Shown in pieces: positions 9,225-18,807 of a stretch of DNA of 64,000 nucleotides. Every line of letters begins with the position of its first letter. Position 1 is the first letter of the stretch. This DNA is from Cohnella luojiensis (lineage in GTDB: Bacteria > Bacillota > Bacilli > Paenibacillales > Paenibacillaceae). The position numbers were made by a program, and so were the translations under genes. The stretch lies in the NCBI RefSeq assembly GCF_004564235.1, contig NZ_SOMN01000011.1, positions 62,001-126,000 on the forward strand, in the 5' to 3' direction. Under the pieces are notes generated by a model that did not search any database, had not been told where the DNA came from, and worked only from the letters and a program-made list of their open reading frames with translations.

Positions 9225-10688
9225 GTGGCGAAGCTCTGGACCGGGGATTATTACAACGAGGGCAACGGCGGCAAAGACTCGATTTTCGATAAATTGAAAG
9301 AGGAATGCGGCGTATTCGGGGTGTTCGGACATTCCGATGCCGCAAACCTTTCCTATTACGGTTTGCACGCGTTGCAGCATCGCGGCGAAGAAAGCTGCGG
9401 AATATGTACTTCCGATGACGGCACGTTCCACTACCATCGTGGAATGGGGCTCGTCAAGGAAGTGTTCGACCGCGACCGCTTGGAGTCCTTGACTGGCAAC
9501 CAGGCGATCGGCCACGTGCGTTATTCCACGGCGGGGGCAAGCAAATTGGCGAACGCGCAGCCGCTGGTGTTCAAGTATCGCGGCGGGGATCTCGCCGTGT
9601 GTACGAACGGGAACTTGGTCAACGAGCCGGGTATCCGCAAGGAGCTGGAGGACTCGGGATCGATCTTCCAGACGACGAGCGACACAGAAGTGATCGCGCA
9701 TCTCATCGCGCGTTCGCCTAAGGATCTCGTCGAAGCGGTTAAAGAAGCGTTCGCCCGGTTGATCGGCGGATTCGCTTTCCTCATTCAGACGCAAGGCCGC
9801 TTGATCGCGGCGTGCGATCCGCACGGTCTTCGTCCTCTCGTCATGGGACGGCTCGGCGACGCTTATATTTTCGCATCGGAATCGTGCGCTTTGGAAACGA
9901 TCGGCGCCGTCTACGAACGCGACGTTCAGCCGGGGGAATTGCTCATTCTGGACAAGGACGGATTGCGCGAGGATCGGTTCGCTCCGATGGAACGCCGTGC
10001 GGTATGCGCGATGGAGTATATCTACTTCGCGAGGCCGGACAGCGATATCTATGGCGTTAACCTGCATACTTCCCGGAAGCGGATGGGCCAGACATTGGCG
10101 CAGGAATCGTTCGTCGACGCGGACATCGTAACCGGCGTGCCGGATTCGAGTATTTCGGCTGCGATCGGCTACGCGGAGCAGACGGGCATTCCTTACGAGC
10201 TAGGCTTGATCAAGAACAAATATACCGGACGGACTTTCATTCAACCTTCTCAAGAATTGCGCGAAAAAGGCGTGAAAATGAAGCTGTCCGCCGTCCGCAA
10301 GGTCGTCGAGGGCAAACGCGTCGTCATGATCGACGATTCGATCGTCCGCGGAACTACCTCCTTGCGCATCGTCAACATGCTTCGGGAGGCGGGAGCCCTA
10401 GAGGTGCACGTACGCATAACTTCGCCGCCATTCATGAATCCTTGTTATTATGGCATCGATACGCCGAACCCGGCCGACCTGATCGCTTCGAGCAAGACTG
10501 TGGAAGAGATTCGGCAGGCGATCAACGCCGACTCTCTCTATTTCTTAAGCGATAAAGGCTTGATCGATTCCGTCGGCGGCCACGACAATGAATACAATCG
10601 GGGCCTGTGCCTGGCGTGCTTCAACAACGATTACCCGACTCCGGTAGAGTTCGAAGACGCCAAGCTGACTTCCTGCGGGTGCGATTGA
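9225..10688 (+). CDS. purF: Amidophosphoribosyltransferase PurF
   Basis: 487 aa from a GTG at 9225. First committed step: PRPP plus glutamine to phosphoribosylamine. The N-terminal propeptide of ~27 residues ends before the catalytic Cys in EECGVFGVFGH, so autocleavage is expected as in Bacillus PurF. The PRPP site VVMIDDSIVRGTTS is present, and the C-terminal cysteines (CLACFNNDYP..., SCGCD) fit the oxygen-sensitive 4Fe-4S cluster type. GTG is preferred because GGAGGG lies 7 bp upstream; an ATG at 9192 overlapping the purL stop would add 11 residues and lacks its own site. Confidence 0.96.
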   Translation: MAKLWTGDYYNEGNGGKDSIFDKLKEECGVFGVFGHSDAANLSYYGLHALQHRGEESCGICTSDDGTFHYHRGMGLVKEVFDRDRLESLTGNQAIGHVRYSTAGASKLANAQPLVFKYRGGDLAVCTNGNLVNEPGIRKELEDSGSIFQTTSDTEVIAHLIARSPKDLVEAVKEAFARLIGGFAFLIQTQGRLIAACDPHGLRPLVMGRLGDAYIFASESCALETIGAVYERDVQPGELLILDKDGLREDRFAPMERRAVCAMEYIYFARPDSDIYGVNLHTSRKRMGQTLAQESFVDADIVTGVPDSSISAAIGYAEQTGIPYELGLIKNKYTGRTFIQPSQELREKGVKMKLSAVRKVVEGKRVVMIDDSIVRGTTSLRIVNMLREAGALEVHVRITSPPFMNPCYYGIDTPNPADLIASSKTVEEIRQAINADSLYFLSDKGLIDSVGGHDNEYNRGLCLACFNNDYPTPVEFEDAKLTSCGCD

Positions 10689-10810
10689 TTGCATTCGACA
10701 GTTTATAAAAGTACATCTCACTTGATCAAATTTGTAATACCTGCGTGAAACAGCAGGTGTATGCCCTTTATGTCAATAAAACTCAGGAATCGGGCCCAGA
10801 GCGGCGGAGG

Positions 10811-10921
10811 GACAACCATCGGGTGGAGAGTTTACGTCCTGCCTTTGTATTCGCGTGATTACCTTCTAATCCAATCCGAATCACGCGAATACAACCAGCA
10901 GGCGGAACCCGATGGTTCGTC
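10811..10921 (+). repeat. Large compound palindrome between purF and purM
   Basis: Nested arms form one long hairpin. Outer AACCATCGGGT (10814-10824) pairs with ACCCGATGGTT (10907-10917); middle CCTGC (10838-10842) pairs with GCAGG (10898-10902); inner TTGTATTCGCGTGATT (10845-10860) pairs perfectly with AATCACGCGAATACAA (10879-10894) around an 18-nt loop. No T-run follows. It fills most of the 278-bp purF-purM gap and is unrelated in sequence to the 51-bp arrays. Confidence 0.9.
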
Positions 10922-10966
10922 ACGGAGCCGCGTATGCGGGCGATATCCCCCCAAGGAGTGAAAGAT

Positions 10967-12013
10967 TTGTCCGAAGCGTACAAACAAGCCGGAGTCGATA
11001 TCGCGGCCGGTAACGAAGCGGTCGAACGGATGAAGAAACACGTAAAGAAAACGTTTCGTCCGGAAGTGTTAACGGGGCTCGGCGGTTTCGGCGGGCTATT
11101 CAGCCTGAACAAAGACAAATACGAAGAGCCCGTGCTCGTTAGCGGAACCGACGGCGTAGGCACGAAGCTGAAGCTGGCATTCGCGATGGACAAGCATGAC
11201 ACGATCGGAATCGATGCGGTTGCCATGTGCGTGAACGACGTCATCGTTACAGGCGCGGAGCCGCTTTTCTTCCTGGACTACCTAGCCTGCGACAAGATTA
11301 TTCCCGAGAAAATCGAGGCGATCGTCAAAGGCATTGCCGACGGCTGCCAACAAGCCGGTTGTGCGCTCATCGGAGGCGAAACCGCGGAAATGCCGGGCAT
11401 GTATTCCGAAGGCGAGTATGATATCGCAGGGTTTACGGTGGGAATCGTGGATCGCAAGAAAGCGATCGACGGTTCGACGATTCAGCCGGGCGACGCCGTC
11501 ATCGGACTTGCATCCAGCGGCATTCACTCCAACGGCTTCTCTCTCGTTCGCAGACTTCTTCTGGAACAGAAAGGTTATTTCCTTACGGATAAGCCCTCCG
11601 AGCTGGAAGGGAAAACGCTGGGCGACGTCCTGATCGAGCCTACCCGCATCTACGTAAAACAAATCCTCAAGCTGTTGGATAGCGTTACGATTAAAGGAAT
11701 GGCGCACATTACCGGGGGCGGGTTCATCGAGAACATTCCGCGCGTGTTGCCGGAAGGCGTTAACGTGGACATCAACCGCGGCGCTTGGCCGGTTCTTCCG
11801 ATCTTCGGATTGATGCAGCAAGCCGGCGGCATCTCCGATCGCGATATGTACACGACGTTCAACATGGGCGTCGGGATGGCGCTTGTCGTTTCCGCGGATC
11901 AAGCGGAGCAAGCGTTGGCCTTGGCGAAAGAGCAAGGCGAGCAAGCTTATCGTATCGGCACGGTTACGGCGGGCTCCAAAATCGTCACTTTCGAAGGCGT
12001 TGAACTGCCATGA
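10967..12013 (+). CDS. purM: Phosphoribosylformylglycinamidine cyclo-ligase PurM
   Basis: 348 aa. AIR synthetase, ATP-dependent ring closure of FGAM. Motifs: [58 protein letters not shown]. The TTG at 10967 is chosen: AAGGAG ends 8 bp upstream and the product begins (M)[11 protein letters not shown], matching the Bacillus PurM N-terminus. An upstream ATG at 10934 would add 11 residues without a ribosome binding site. The stop overlaps the purN start (ATGA). Confidence 0.96.
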   Translation: MSEAYKQAGVDIAAGNEAVERMKKHVKKTFRPEVLTGLGGFGGLFSLNKDKYEEPVLVSGTDGVGTKLKLAFAMDKHDTIGIDAVAMCVNDVIVTGAEPLFFLDYLACDKIIPEKIEAIVKGIADGCQQAGCALIGGETAEMPGMYSEGEYDIAGFTVGIVDRKKAIDGSTIQPGDAVIGLASSGIHSNGFSLVRRLLLEQKGYFLTDKPSELEGKTLGDVLIEPTRIYVKQILKLLDSVTIKGMAHITGGGFIENIPRVLPEGVNVDINRGAWPVLPIFGLMQQAGGISDRDMYTTFNMGVGMALVVSADQAEQALALAKEQGEQAYRIGTVTAGSKIVTFEGVELP

Positions 12014-12672
12014 TCTCAAGCAATGGGGCAGGCGAGGCGGCAACTGCGCCAACGGAGCCTTCCGCCCCGATTAAGATAGCCGTATTCGCTTCCGGCAATG
12101 GAAGCAATTTTCAAGCGTTGGCCGAATCCGTGCGGGATGGCAAGATTAACGCAACGCTGGAACTCGTCGTGTGCGATAAGCCTTCCGCATACGTGTTGGA
12201 ACGCGCCCGGAGCTTTCAGGTGGAGACGTACGTTTTCTCGCCGAAGGAATATCCTTCGAGGGAAGCCTACGAGGCGGAGATCGTGGCCAAGCTGCAAGCC
12301 GCGGGCATCGACCTCATCGTCATGGCCGGGTATATGCGGCTCGTAACCAACGTTCTGGTAGAACCTTACTATGGTCGAATGATCAATGTTCATCCGGCTC
12401 TTTTACCGGCTTTTACCGGAATTAAAGGCGTTGAACAAGCGCTTGAATACGGCGCGAAAATAACCGGGGCCACCGTCCATTTCGTGGACGGAGGCATGGA
12501 CACCGGTCCGATTATCGCGCAGAAAGCCGTGGAAATACAAGATCGGGACACATTGGAAACGCTAAGTGCCCGAATTCAACAGGCCGAATACGACCTATTG
12601 CCTACGGTTGTCGGTTGGTTTGCCGATGGGCGAGTCGCCCTGAACGGACGGAAAGTAACGATAAACAATTGA
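12010..12672 (+). CDS. purN: Phosphoribosylglycinamide formyltransferase PurN
   Basis: 220 aa. Transfers formyl from 10-formyl-THF to GAR. Motifs [36 protein letters not shown] with the catalytic Asn-His, and [13 protein letters not shown] with the catalytic Asp. There is an N-terminal extension of about 20 residues rich in Ala, Pro and Ser before IKIAVFAS; translation from 12010 overlaps the purM stop by 4 bases and is probably coupled. Confidence 0.96.
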   Translation: MISSNGAGEAATAPTEPSAPIKIAVFASGNGSNFQALAESVRDGKINATLELVVCDKPSAYVLERARSFQVETYVFSPKEYPSREAYEAEIVAKLQAAGIDLIVMAGYMRLVTNVLVEPYYGRMINVHPALLPAFTGIKGVEQALEYGAKITGATVHFVDGGMDTGPIIAQKAVEIQDRDTLETLSARIQQAEYDLLPTVVGWFADGRVALNGRKVTINN

Positions 12673-12685
12673 ACGGAGGGTCATT

Positions 12686-14233
12686 GTGGCGATCAGAAGA
12701 GCGCTGGTCAGCGTTTCGGACAAAACGGGAATCGTTGAGTTATGCCGAGAGCTCGCGCAGCAAGGCGTACAAGTGATATCGACAGGCGGAACGAAAAGCT
12801 TGCTGGAAAAAGAAAACGTGCCCGTAATCGGAATTTCGGAGGTTACGGGATTTCCGGAGATTCTAGACGGACGCGTGAAGACGCTTCATCCGGCGGTACA
12901 CAGCGGATTGCTCGCGATCCGCGACGATGCCGAGCATATCAAGCAAATGGAAGAATTGAATCTGGACTACATCGACCTTGTCATCGTTAACCTATATCCG
13001 TTCAAGGAAACGATCTCCAAGCCTGACGTCTCCTACGAGGACGCGATCGAGAACATCGATATCGGCGGTCCTACGATGCTCCGTTCGGCTGCGAAAAACC
13101 ACGCATTCGTAACCGTAGTCGTGGATGCTGGCGACTATTCCCAAGTGCTGGAAGAAATTCGCGGCGGCGGCGATACGACGCTTGAAACCCGCAAACGACT
13201 GGCGGCCAAGGTGTTCCGTCATACGTCTGCTTACGACGCGCTGATCTCCGACTATTTTGCCGAACAATTGGACAATCCGCTGCCGGAAAGCCTAACGGTC
13301 ACTTACGAGAAGGTACAAGAGCTTCGCTACGGCGAGAACCCTCACCAGAAGGCCGCTTTCTATCGCAAGCCGCTGAGCTCCGCTGGCAATATTACTTCCG
13401 CGGAACAGCTGCACGGCAAAGAGCTGAGCTACAACAATATTAACGACGCGAACGCCGCCCTTGCGATCGTCAAGGAATTCGACGAACCGGCCGTCGTGGC
13501 GGTTAAGCACATGAACCCTTGCGGCGTAGGTATCGGCGCGAGTATCGACGAAGCTTACGTGAAAGCTTACGAATCCGATCCTACTTCCATCTTCGGCGGC
13601 ATCATCGCGGCTAACCGGACGATCGGAGCCGAAACCGCAACGCGTCTCAATGACCTCTTCTTGGAAATCGTTATCGCGCCGGAATTCACGCCGGAAGCAT
13701 TGGAAATTCTGCAACGTAAGAAGAATATCCGTCTTATGCGGATCGGCAACCTTCCTTCGGCGGCAGAGCGCAGCTCCGAATGGCTGGTGACCAGCGTCGA
13801 AGGAGGAATGCTCGTCCAGCAGAGCGACGTGCACAGCCTGAGCGACAGGGATATCAAAGTCGTTACGAACCGCGCGCCGACGGAGGAAGAGCTGAAACAG
13901 CTGCTCTTCGCTTGGAAAGTCGTCAAGCACGTGAAATCGAATGCGATCCTGCTCGCGAGCGACAACATGACGGTTGGCGTTGGCGCAGGACAAATGAACC
14001 GCGTCGGTGCGGCCCGTATCGCAATCGAGCAAGCAGGCGACAAGGCGCGCGGAGCCGTGCTCGCATCGGATGCGTTCTTCCCGATGGGAGATACGGTCGA
14101 GCTCGCCGCGAAAGCGGGAGTCACCGCGATCGTCCAGCCTGGCGGCTCGATCAAGGACGAGGAGTCCATCGCGGCGGCCAATGCCCACAATATCGCCATG
14201 ATCGTTACGGGCGTGCGCCACTTCAAACACTAA
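12686..14233 (+). CDS. purH: Bifunctional AICAR formyltransferase / IMP cyclohydrolase PurH
   Basis: 515 aa with a GTG start, GGAGGG 5 bp upstream. N-terminal IMP cyclohydrolase (MGS-like) domain: [26 protein letters not shown]-terminal AICAR transformylase domain: [41 protein letters not shown]. Makes IMP, the end product of the pathway. Followed by a hairpin and the longest of the 51-bp arrays rather than directly by purD. Confidence 0.98.
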   Translation: MAIRRALVSVSDKTGIVELCRELAQQGVQVISTGGTKSLLEKENVPVIGISEVTGFPEILDGRVKTLHPAVHSGLLAIRDDAEHIKQMEELNLDYIDLVIVNLYPFKETISKPDVSYEDAIENIDIGGPTMLRSAAKNHAFVTVVVDAGDYSQVLEEIRGGGDTTLETRKRLAAKVFRHTSAYDALISDYFAEQLDNPLPESLTVTYEKVQELRYGENPHQKAAFYRKPLSSAGNITSAEQLHGKELSYNNINDANAALAIVKEFDEPAVVAVKHMNPCGVGIGASIDEAYVKAYESDPTSIFGGIIAANRTIGAETATRLNDLFLEIVIAPEFTPEALEILQRKKNIRLMRIGNLPSAAERSSEWLVTSVEGGMLVQQSDVHSLSDRDIKVVTNRAPTEEELKQLLFAWKVVKHVKSNAILLASDNMTVGVGAGQMNRVGAARIAIEQAGDKARGAVLASDAFFPMGDTVELAAKAGVTAIVQPGGSIKDEESIAAANAHNIAMIVTGVRHFKH

Positions 14234-14251
14234 TTTTAACGGGAATAGAGC

Positions 14252-14279
14252 AATAGCGGCAGAAATTGCCGCTATTTTC
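14252..14279 (+). terminator. Terminator-like hairpin after purH
   Basis: AATAGCGGCA (14252-14261) pairs perfectly with TGCCGCTATT (14267-14276), then TTTCG. It looks like a weak intrinsic terminator inside the operon, but the arm word AATAGCGG is the same as in the palindrome at 5775, so it may be a repeat-family unit instead. Confidence 0.6.
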
Positions 14280-14319
14280 GCCATCTAGAGGATCACGGAA
14301 TGAGTGCGGCAGCCCACAT

Positions 14320-14935
14320 TTAACAACAGTCAGCCAAACGAGCTAAAAAACCAATTTAGTTCGACCAAAGCTAACTAGAGCCCGACCAAACAAGCTCAAA
14401 AACCAATTTAGTTCGACCAAAGCTAACTACAGCACACCATACGAGCTCGAAGACCAATTTAGTTCGACCAAAGCTAACTACAGCACACCAAACGAGCTCA
14501 AAGACCAATTTAGTTCGAAGCTAACTACAGCACACCCAAACGAGCTCAAAGACCAATTTAGTTCGACTAAAGCTAACTACAGCACACCCAATCGAGCTCA
14601 AAGACCAATTTAGTTCGACCAAAGCTAACTACAGCACACAAACGAGCTCAAAGACCATTTTAGTTCGACCAAAGCGAACTACAGCACACTAAACGAGCTC
14701 AAAGACCAATTTAGTTCGAAGCTAACTACAGCACACCCAAACGAGCTCAAAGACCAATTTAGTTCGACTAAAGCTAACTACAGCACACCCAATCGAGCTC
14801 AAAGACCAATTTAGTTCGACCAAAGCTAACTACAACTCGCCAAACGAGCTCAAAGACCAATTTAGTTCGACCAAAGCTAACTACAGCACACCAAACGAGC
14901 TCAAAGGCCAATTTAGTTCGACCAAAAAAGGAGAA
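14320..14935 (+). repeat. 51-bp tandem repeat array 3 (about 12 units), purH-purD gap
   Basis: About twelve units, mostly 51 bp. They run CCAAACGAGCTCAAAGACC, then AATTTAGTTCGACCAAAGC, then TAACTACAGCACA. Two units lack four to five bases (TTCGAAGC in place of TTCGACCAAAGC). Each has a short TTAG...CTAA hairpin. A three-unit block starting near 14508 recurs near 14709 with the same variants (the shortened unit, CACACCCAAAC, CACCCAATC), so the array grew partly by block duplication. It ends directly at the AAAGGAG of purD. Confidence 0.95.
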
Positions 14936-14941
14936 GCAGCT

Positions 14942-16207
14942 ATGAAGGTACTAGTCATCGGACGGGGCGGACGCGAGCACGCCATCATCTGGGCGCTTAA
15001 GAAGAGCGCGAAGATCGCACGAATTTACTGCGCTCCGGGAAATGCCGGAACGGCTCAATTGGCGGAGAACGTGGATATCGGCGAGCTGGAGTTCCCGCGT
15101 CTCGTCAAATTCGCGCAGGATACGGCGATCGACCTTGTCGTCGTCGGACCTGACGATCCGCTTGCCGCAGGTATAGTGGACGAGTTCGAGGCGGCTTCGA
15201 TACCGGTTTACGGTCCTCGCAAGAACGCCGCCGAGATCGAAGGCAGCAAGATCTTCATGAAAGACCTGCTTCGCAAATACGATATCCCGACTGCCAAGTA
15301 CGAAACGTTCACGGATTACGAAGCAGCCTCCGCTTATCTAAAGCAGCAGCCTCTTCCGATCGTTATCAAAGCGGACGGACTTGCTGCCGGCAAGGGCGTC
15401 GCGGTCTGCTTCACCCGCGAGGAAGCGGATAAGGCGCTGGAAGAAACGATGGTAGACAAGTCTTTCGGAGCAGCCGGGGATAAAGTCGTCATCGAGGAGT
15501 TTCTCGAGGGACAGGAGATGTCCATACTGGCGTTCGTCGACGGGGAAACGGTACGGGCGATGTCGCCTGCGCAGGATCATAAACAGGTGTTCGACAACGA
15601 TAAAGGACCGAATACGGGCGGTATGGGGACGTACTCGCCGTTGCCGCATATCGCGCAATCCATCATCGACGAGTCGATCGAGAACATCATCAAGCCAACC
15701 GCGCGCGCCATGGTGTCGGAAGGACGCCCTTTCCGCGGAGTGTTATTCGCAGGGCTTATGATCACGAAGGACGGCCCTAAGACGATCGAGTTCAACGCGC
15801 GCTTCGGAGATCCGGAAACCCAAGTGGTGTTGCCGCGTCTGGAGACGGATTTACTCGATATTTTCCTCGCGTCGATCAACGGAACTTTGAAGGACATCGA
15901 CATCAAGTGGAGCAATGAAGCAGCGGTGTGCGTAGTGTTGGCATCGGGCGGTTATCCCGGCTCTTATCCGAAGGGTTACCCGATCGAAGGGCTGGATAAA
16001 GTAAGCACGCCAGGCGCGCTAATCTTCCATGCGGGAACCTCGTTAAAGGAAGGCCAAGTCGTCACGAACGGCGGCCGGGTGCTCGGTATCGTCGGACGGG
16101 GTGCCGGAATCGCAGAAGCTCGGGTTAACGCGTACAATGCGGCTGCCAACATCACTTTCCAAGGCAAACAAAACCGTACGGATATTGCCGCAAAAGCGCT
16201 TCTCTAG
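14942..16207 (+). CDS. purD: Phosphoribosylamine-glycine ligase PurD
   Basis: 421 aa. GAR synthetase, ATP-grasp fold. Motifs: VLVIGRGGREHAI, YCAPGNAGT, GPDDPLAAGIVDEF, VIKADGLAAGKGV, DHKQVFDNDKGPNTGGMG, EFNARFGDPETQ. The length is normal. A good AAAGGAG lies 8 bp ahead of the ATG. Last gene of the pur operon, closed by a bidirectional terminator at 16225-16279. Confidence 0.98.
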   Translation: MKVLVIGRGGREHAIIWALKKSAKIARIYCAPGNAGTAQLAENVDIGELEFPRLVKFAQDTAIDLVVVGPDDPLAAGIVDEFEAASIPVYGPRKNAAEIEGSKIFMKDLLRKYDIPTAKYETFTDYEAASAYLKQQPLPIVIKADGLAAGKGVAVCFTREEADKALEETMVDKSFGAAGDKVVIEEFLEGQEMSILAFVDGETVRAMSPAQDHKQVFDNDKGPNTGGMGTYSPLPHIAQSIIDESIENIIKPTARAMVSEGRPFRGVLFAGLMITKDGPKTIEFNARFGDPETQVVLPRLETDLLDIFLASINGTLKDIDIKWSNEAAVCVVLASGGYPGSYPKGYPIEGLDKVSTPGALIFHAGTSLKEGQVVTNGGRVLGIVGRGAGIAEARVNAYNAAANITFQGKQNRTDIAAKALL

Positions 16208-16224
16208 CTTAGAACGCCATAAAT

Positions 16225-16279
16225 AAAAAGCCACCGGGAATCCTTGAAAAACAAGGGGGATCGGTGGCTTATTCTTTGT
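16225..16279. terminator. Terminator of the pur operon, probably bidirectional
   Basis: AAGCCACCG (16228-16236) pairs with CGGTGGCTT (16262-16270), followed by ATTCTTT; on the other strand the arms are followed by TTTTTATTT. It also ends the small gene read on the minus strand, whose stop codon lies in the right arm. Confidence 0.85.
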
Positions 16280-16388
16280 AGAAAAGCGATTTGTGGTGAG
16301 CGATTATATACCATACCGCATAAGCGGTTCCAACGATCACTAACGAAATGACTGCGTGGTCGGATACCCATTGAACGAAATTTTTCAT
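16269..16388 (-). CDS. 39-aa single-pass membrane peptide
   Basis: Small gene opposite to the pur operon. The product starts MKNFVQWVSDHAVISLVIVG, continues TAYAVWYIIAHH and ends KSLFYKE: one hydrophobic helix of ~20 residues (about 12-31) with basic and aromatic tail. AAGGAG lies 8 bp before the ATG, and a -10 TATAAT sits at 16429-16434 (minus strand). Its TAA falls in the terminator arm shared with purD. Function not recognised; it has the architecture of a small regulatory or sporulation membrane peptide. Confidence 0.7.
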   Translation of the reverse strand: MKNFVQWVSDHAVISLVIVGTAYAVWYIIAHHKSLFYKE

Positions 16389-16525
16389 GATTTCATCTCC
16401 TTATGTATGCTTAAGTTTCGGGGATGTCATTATAAGGTAGGTTACCCATTGACAGCAGCTATATACGATGGTAAAGTTTAATTCATAGTAAATTCATCGG
16501 AATTAAATGGAATGAGGGATTGCTT

Positions 16526-17347
16526 ATGGAAAGACCGTTCTCGATTCGCCATGAGGATCTGACCTTGACGGCTACGATACATTATCCAACGAAAGACGGC
16601 GTTTGCACCGATAAGAAAATGCCTCTCGTCATCATCTGCCATGGATTTATCGGAAATCGAATCGGAGTCGATCGTCTGTTCGTGCTTGCAAGCAGGGAAT
16701 TGGCGCGTAGAGGCTTTTTCGTGATTCGCTTCGATTATGCGGGCTGCGGAGAAAGCGACGGCATATATGGGGAGCATGGTCTGGACTCCATGATTACCCA
16801 GACGCGTTCCGTATTGGACTATGGGCTAAGCCTGGATTGCGTTGACCCTCTGCGGGTGACTTTACTGGGGCACAGTTTAGGGGGCGCGGTTGCGTTGCTT
16901 ACGGGCACGAAGGATCGTCGGGTCAAGGCGCTAGCCCTATGGTCGCCGGTCGCATACCCGTTCAGCGATATCTTGAAGATCGTTGGACGCCGAACCTATG
17001 ACGAAGCGGTCGAGAAGGGCTATTCGGATTATCTTGGCTACAAGCTCAAACCTGAATTTTTCGATTCGTTGCAGCAGCACCAACCGTTTCAGGAGGCTCC
17101 GAAATTCCAAGGCGATGTGTTTATCGCTCACGGAACGTCGGATGAAATCATTCCCGCGGACTATAGCTTTCTTCTGGAGAAAACGTTCTGGTTGAGAGGC
17201 GAGGGGCGCTGCGACAAGAACATCCTTTTCCAGGCGGATCATACTTACTCCAAAGGCGTCCACAAAGTTGAGCTATTCCAATCCACGCTAGAATGGTTGG
17301 CAAGCCACGAGAAGCGTCAGCAGGATTGGCAGCATTGGAGTATCTAG
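16526..17347 (+). CDS. Alpha/beta hydrolase (serine esterase-like)
   Basis: 273 aa. The nucleophile elbow is GHSLGG (LLGHSLGGAVALL). The oxyanion region is VIICHGFIGNR; a candidate catalytic Asp is in HGTSDEIIPADYS, and the His in ADHTYSKGVHK. The order fits the feruloyl/cinnamoyl-esterase-like group of cytoplasmic alpha/beta hydrolases (no signal peptide). The ATG at 16526 is 7 bp after GAGGG; an in-frame TTG two codons earlier is less well placed. Substrate cannot be inferred. Single gene, closed by a strong terminator. Confidence 0.85.
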   Translation: MERPFSIRHEDLTLTATIHYPTKDGVCTDKKMPLVIICHGFIGNRIGVDRLFVLASRELARRGFFVIRFDYAGCGESDGIYGEHGLDSMITQTRSVLDYGLSLDCVDPLRVTLLGHSLGGAVALLTGTKDRRVKALALWSPVAYPFSDILKIVGRRTYDEAVEKGYSDYLGYKLKPEFFDSLQQHQPFQEAPKFQGDVFIAHGTSDEIIPADYSFLLEKTFWLRGEGRCDKNILFQADHTYSKGVHKVELFQSTLEWLASHEKRQQDWQHWSI

Positions 17348-17433
17348 CAAGCTATGAGATGCAAGTAGTTTAATTGCATAATTACACTTATTTCTCGCAC
17401 TTTCCTTTACGACAATGGAGGGGGCGCTGGCTT

Positions 17434-17469
17434 AAAAAAAGGGACTATCCCAATAGGATAGTCCCTTTT
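17434..17469. terminator. Strong bidirectional terminator
   Basis: AAAAGGGACTATCC (17437-17450) and GGATAGTCCCTTTT (17456-17469) form a perfect stem with loop CAATA, with A and T runs on both sides. It ends the hydrolase gene and the decayed dehydrogenase gene facing it. Confidence 0.92.
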
Positions 17470-17513
17470 GCGTTACGAGTTGCACTCGAGATTGATAATA
17501 ATACCTTGCTGAC

Positions 17514-17945
17514 TTACGCCTGAGACGCGGAGCGGCTGAGCCAATCCTTGAAATGGGTAGTCATAATGCGCGGGTTGTCGCCCGACGGGACGAGAGATTG
17601 ATCGTTCACATCTACGCTGGCGAAGTATTGCGCTTTCTCATCTGTGACAACCTGACATCCTTAGTTGCACTCAAGAATAGACGAACGAATTCGTCAAGGA
17701 CTATCATGTCTGGACCAGCCACCTCGACAATGCCATTCGCGGGAGCTGCAAGCGTGAAGCCAGCAAGCGCAGCGGCAACGTCATCCGAAACGATGGGTTG
17801 CACATGGGCAGATGGCAAACGAACATTTTTCCCTTCGGTGGCTACATAGGCGATGCTGCCTGCGAATTCGAAGAATTGCGTCGCACGAACAATGGTATTG
17901 GGAATCTTAGAATTCGTGATGAGGTCTTGTTTTACCGATATCCTA
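17514..17945 (-). pseudogene. Decayed NmrA-like NAD(P)-binding oxidoreductase (C-terminal part, frameshifted)
   Basis: Read on the minus strand, the segment 17945-17660 encodes KIPNTIVRATQFFEF, VRLPSAHVQPIVSDDVAAAL and VEVAGPDMIVLDE, typical of the NAD(P)H-binding/NmrA-like SDR family. Near 17650 the frame is lost; in another frame the family C-terminus continues (DEKAQYFASVDVNDQSLVPS, then FKDWLSRSASQA and a stop at 17514). The N-terminal Rossmann half (~110 residues) is absent. So it is both truncated and frameshifted. Such oxidoreductases are common targets of ECF41 sigma factors, which fits its neighbours. Confidence 0.85.
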
Positions 17946-18144
17946 GCACAGAAATCACTGTTAAATTTTTCACCCCTGGATACGATTTTGGATACACCTG
18001 GAAACCTATGCGCAGAGATCTTTTATTCAGCCTCAATATGGTTTCAAACAGATTGCCGAATTAAACGAAAAGTGCAGAACAGTCATACTTCCAACGCTGT
18101 CCATCTCGAAACGAGAATGGAAGGAAGATAAAAAGGAGAAAACC

Positions 18145-18480
18145 ATGTTTAAAATAATCGGTGCATACGCTATGCATGAACATCTAATGAAAGCGTGGTT
18201 TTCCGAAGACGATCTCAAAGGATTGAGATGGTTTAATAAGAAAACGAAGCGTGCTCTCGTTAAAATTCCCGATAATAAAAAACCGACAGGAACGTTAGTT
18301 TTAATTAAACCTCATCATAGGATACAGATGTTAATCGAACCAGATGAAGCACGCTTTAACATATACATAGAGGCTCGTGCGGTTGTTGAAGAAATGACCG
18401 AAAATGTTTCCATAAAGGCGATGGAAGAACAAGCCGAAAGAGTGGTCCGGGCTGAAATCCTATCGACGTATCGAAAGTGA
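18145..18480 (+). CDS. Hypothetical protein, 111 aa
   Basis: AAAAGGAG lies 7 bp before the ATG. The product starts MFKIIGAYAMHEHLMKAWFS and is charged, with no membrane segment or signal peptide. A helical C-terminal part (VVEEMTENVSIKAMEEQAERV) follows a beta-rich middle (TGTLVLIKPHHRIQMLIEPD). The same frame stays open upstream to about 17965 without a start codon, hinting at a longer ancestral gene. Base composition is more AT-rich than the pur operon. Family not recognised. Confidence 0.6.
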   Translation: MFKIIGAYAMHEHLMKAWFSEDDLKGLRWFNKKTKRALVKIPDNKKPTGTLVLIKPHHRIQMLIEPDEARFNIYIEARAVVEEMTENVSIKAMEEQAERVVRAEILSTYRK

Positions 18481-18807
18481 CTTTCCACGCAGACGGACCT
18501 GTTGAATTTGTTTGGAGAAATTTATAGAAACCATCCAAAAGTATGGCATCGCTTAAACGACAGAGACCAATTGGTATTAAAATAGGACACCATAAAGGAG
18601 ATTGATTTCAAAGTGAAGCTTATGCAAACCGGAAAATATAAAGGCAGAGTGCTTCCTGAGTAGTAGATACAAGCGAACGCATCGATCAATCTTCTTATTA
18701 GACCAAAAAGAACCTTTGCAGGGTTCTTTTTGGCGAATTGTCTTTCAAATATTCGGCTCGCAAGCACGCGGCAAGTAGCGCGAACTATACTTTGCTTTTG
18801 CAATTGG
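18481..18807. other. Intergenic region with a terminator
   Basis: No convincing gene. A terminator hairpin AAAAAGAACC (18705-18714) with GGTTCTTTTT (18722-18731) reads in both directions and separates the hypothetical gene from the minus-strand CMD gene. Short open frames preceded by AAGGAG (for example near 18595-18660) are only 16-20 codons and look like debris. Confidence 0.6.
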
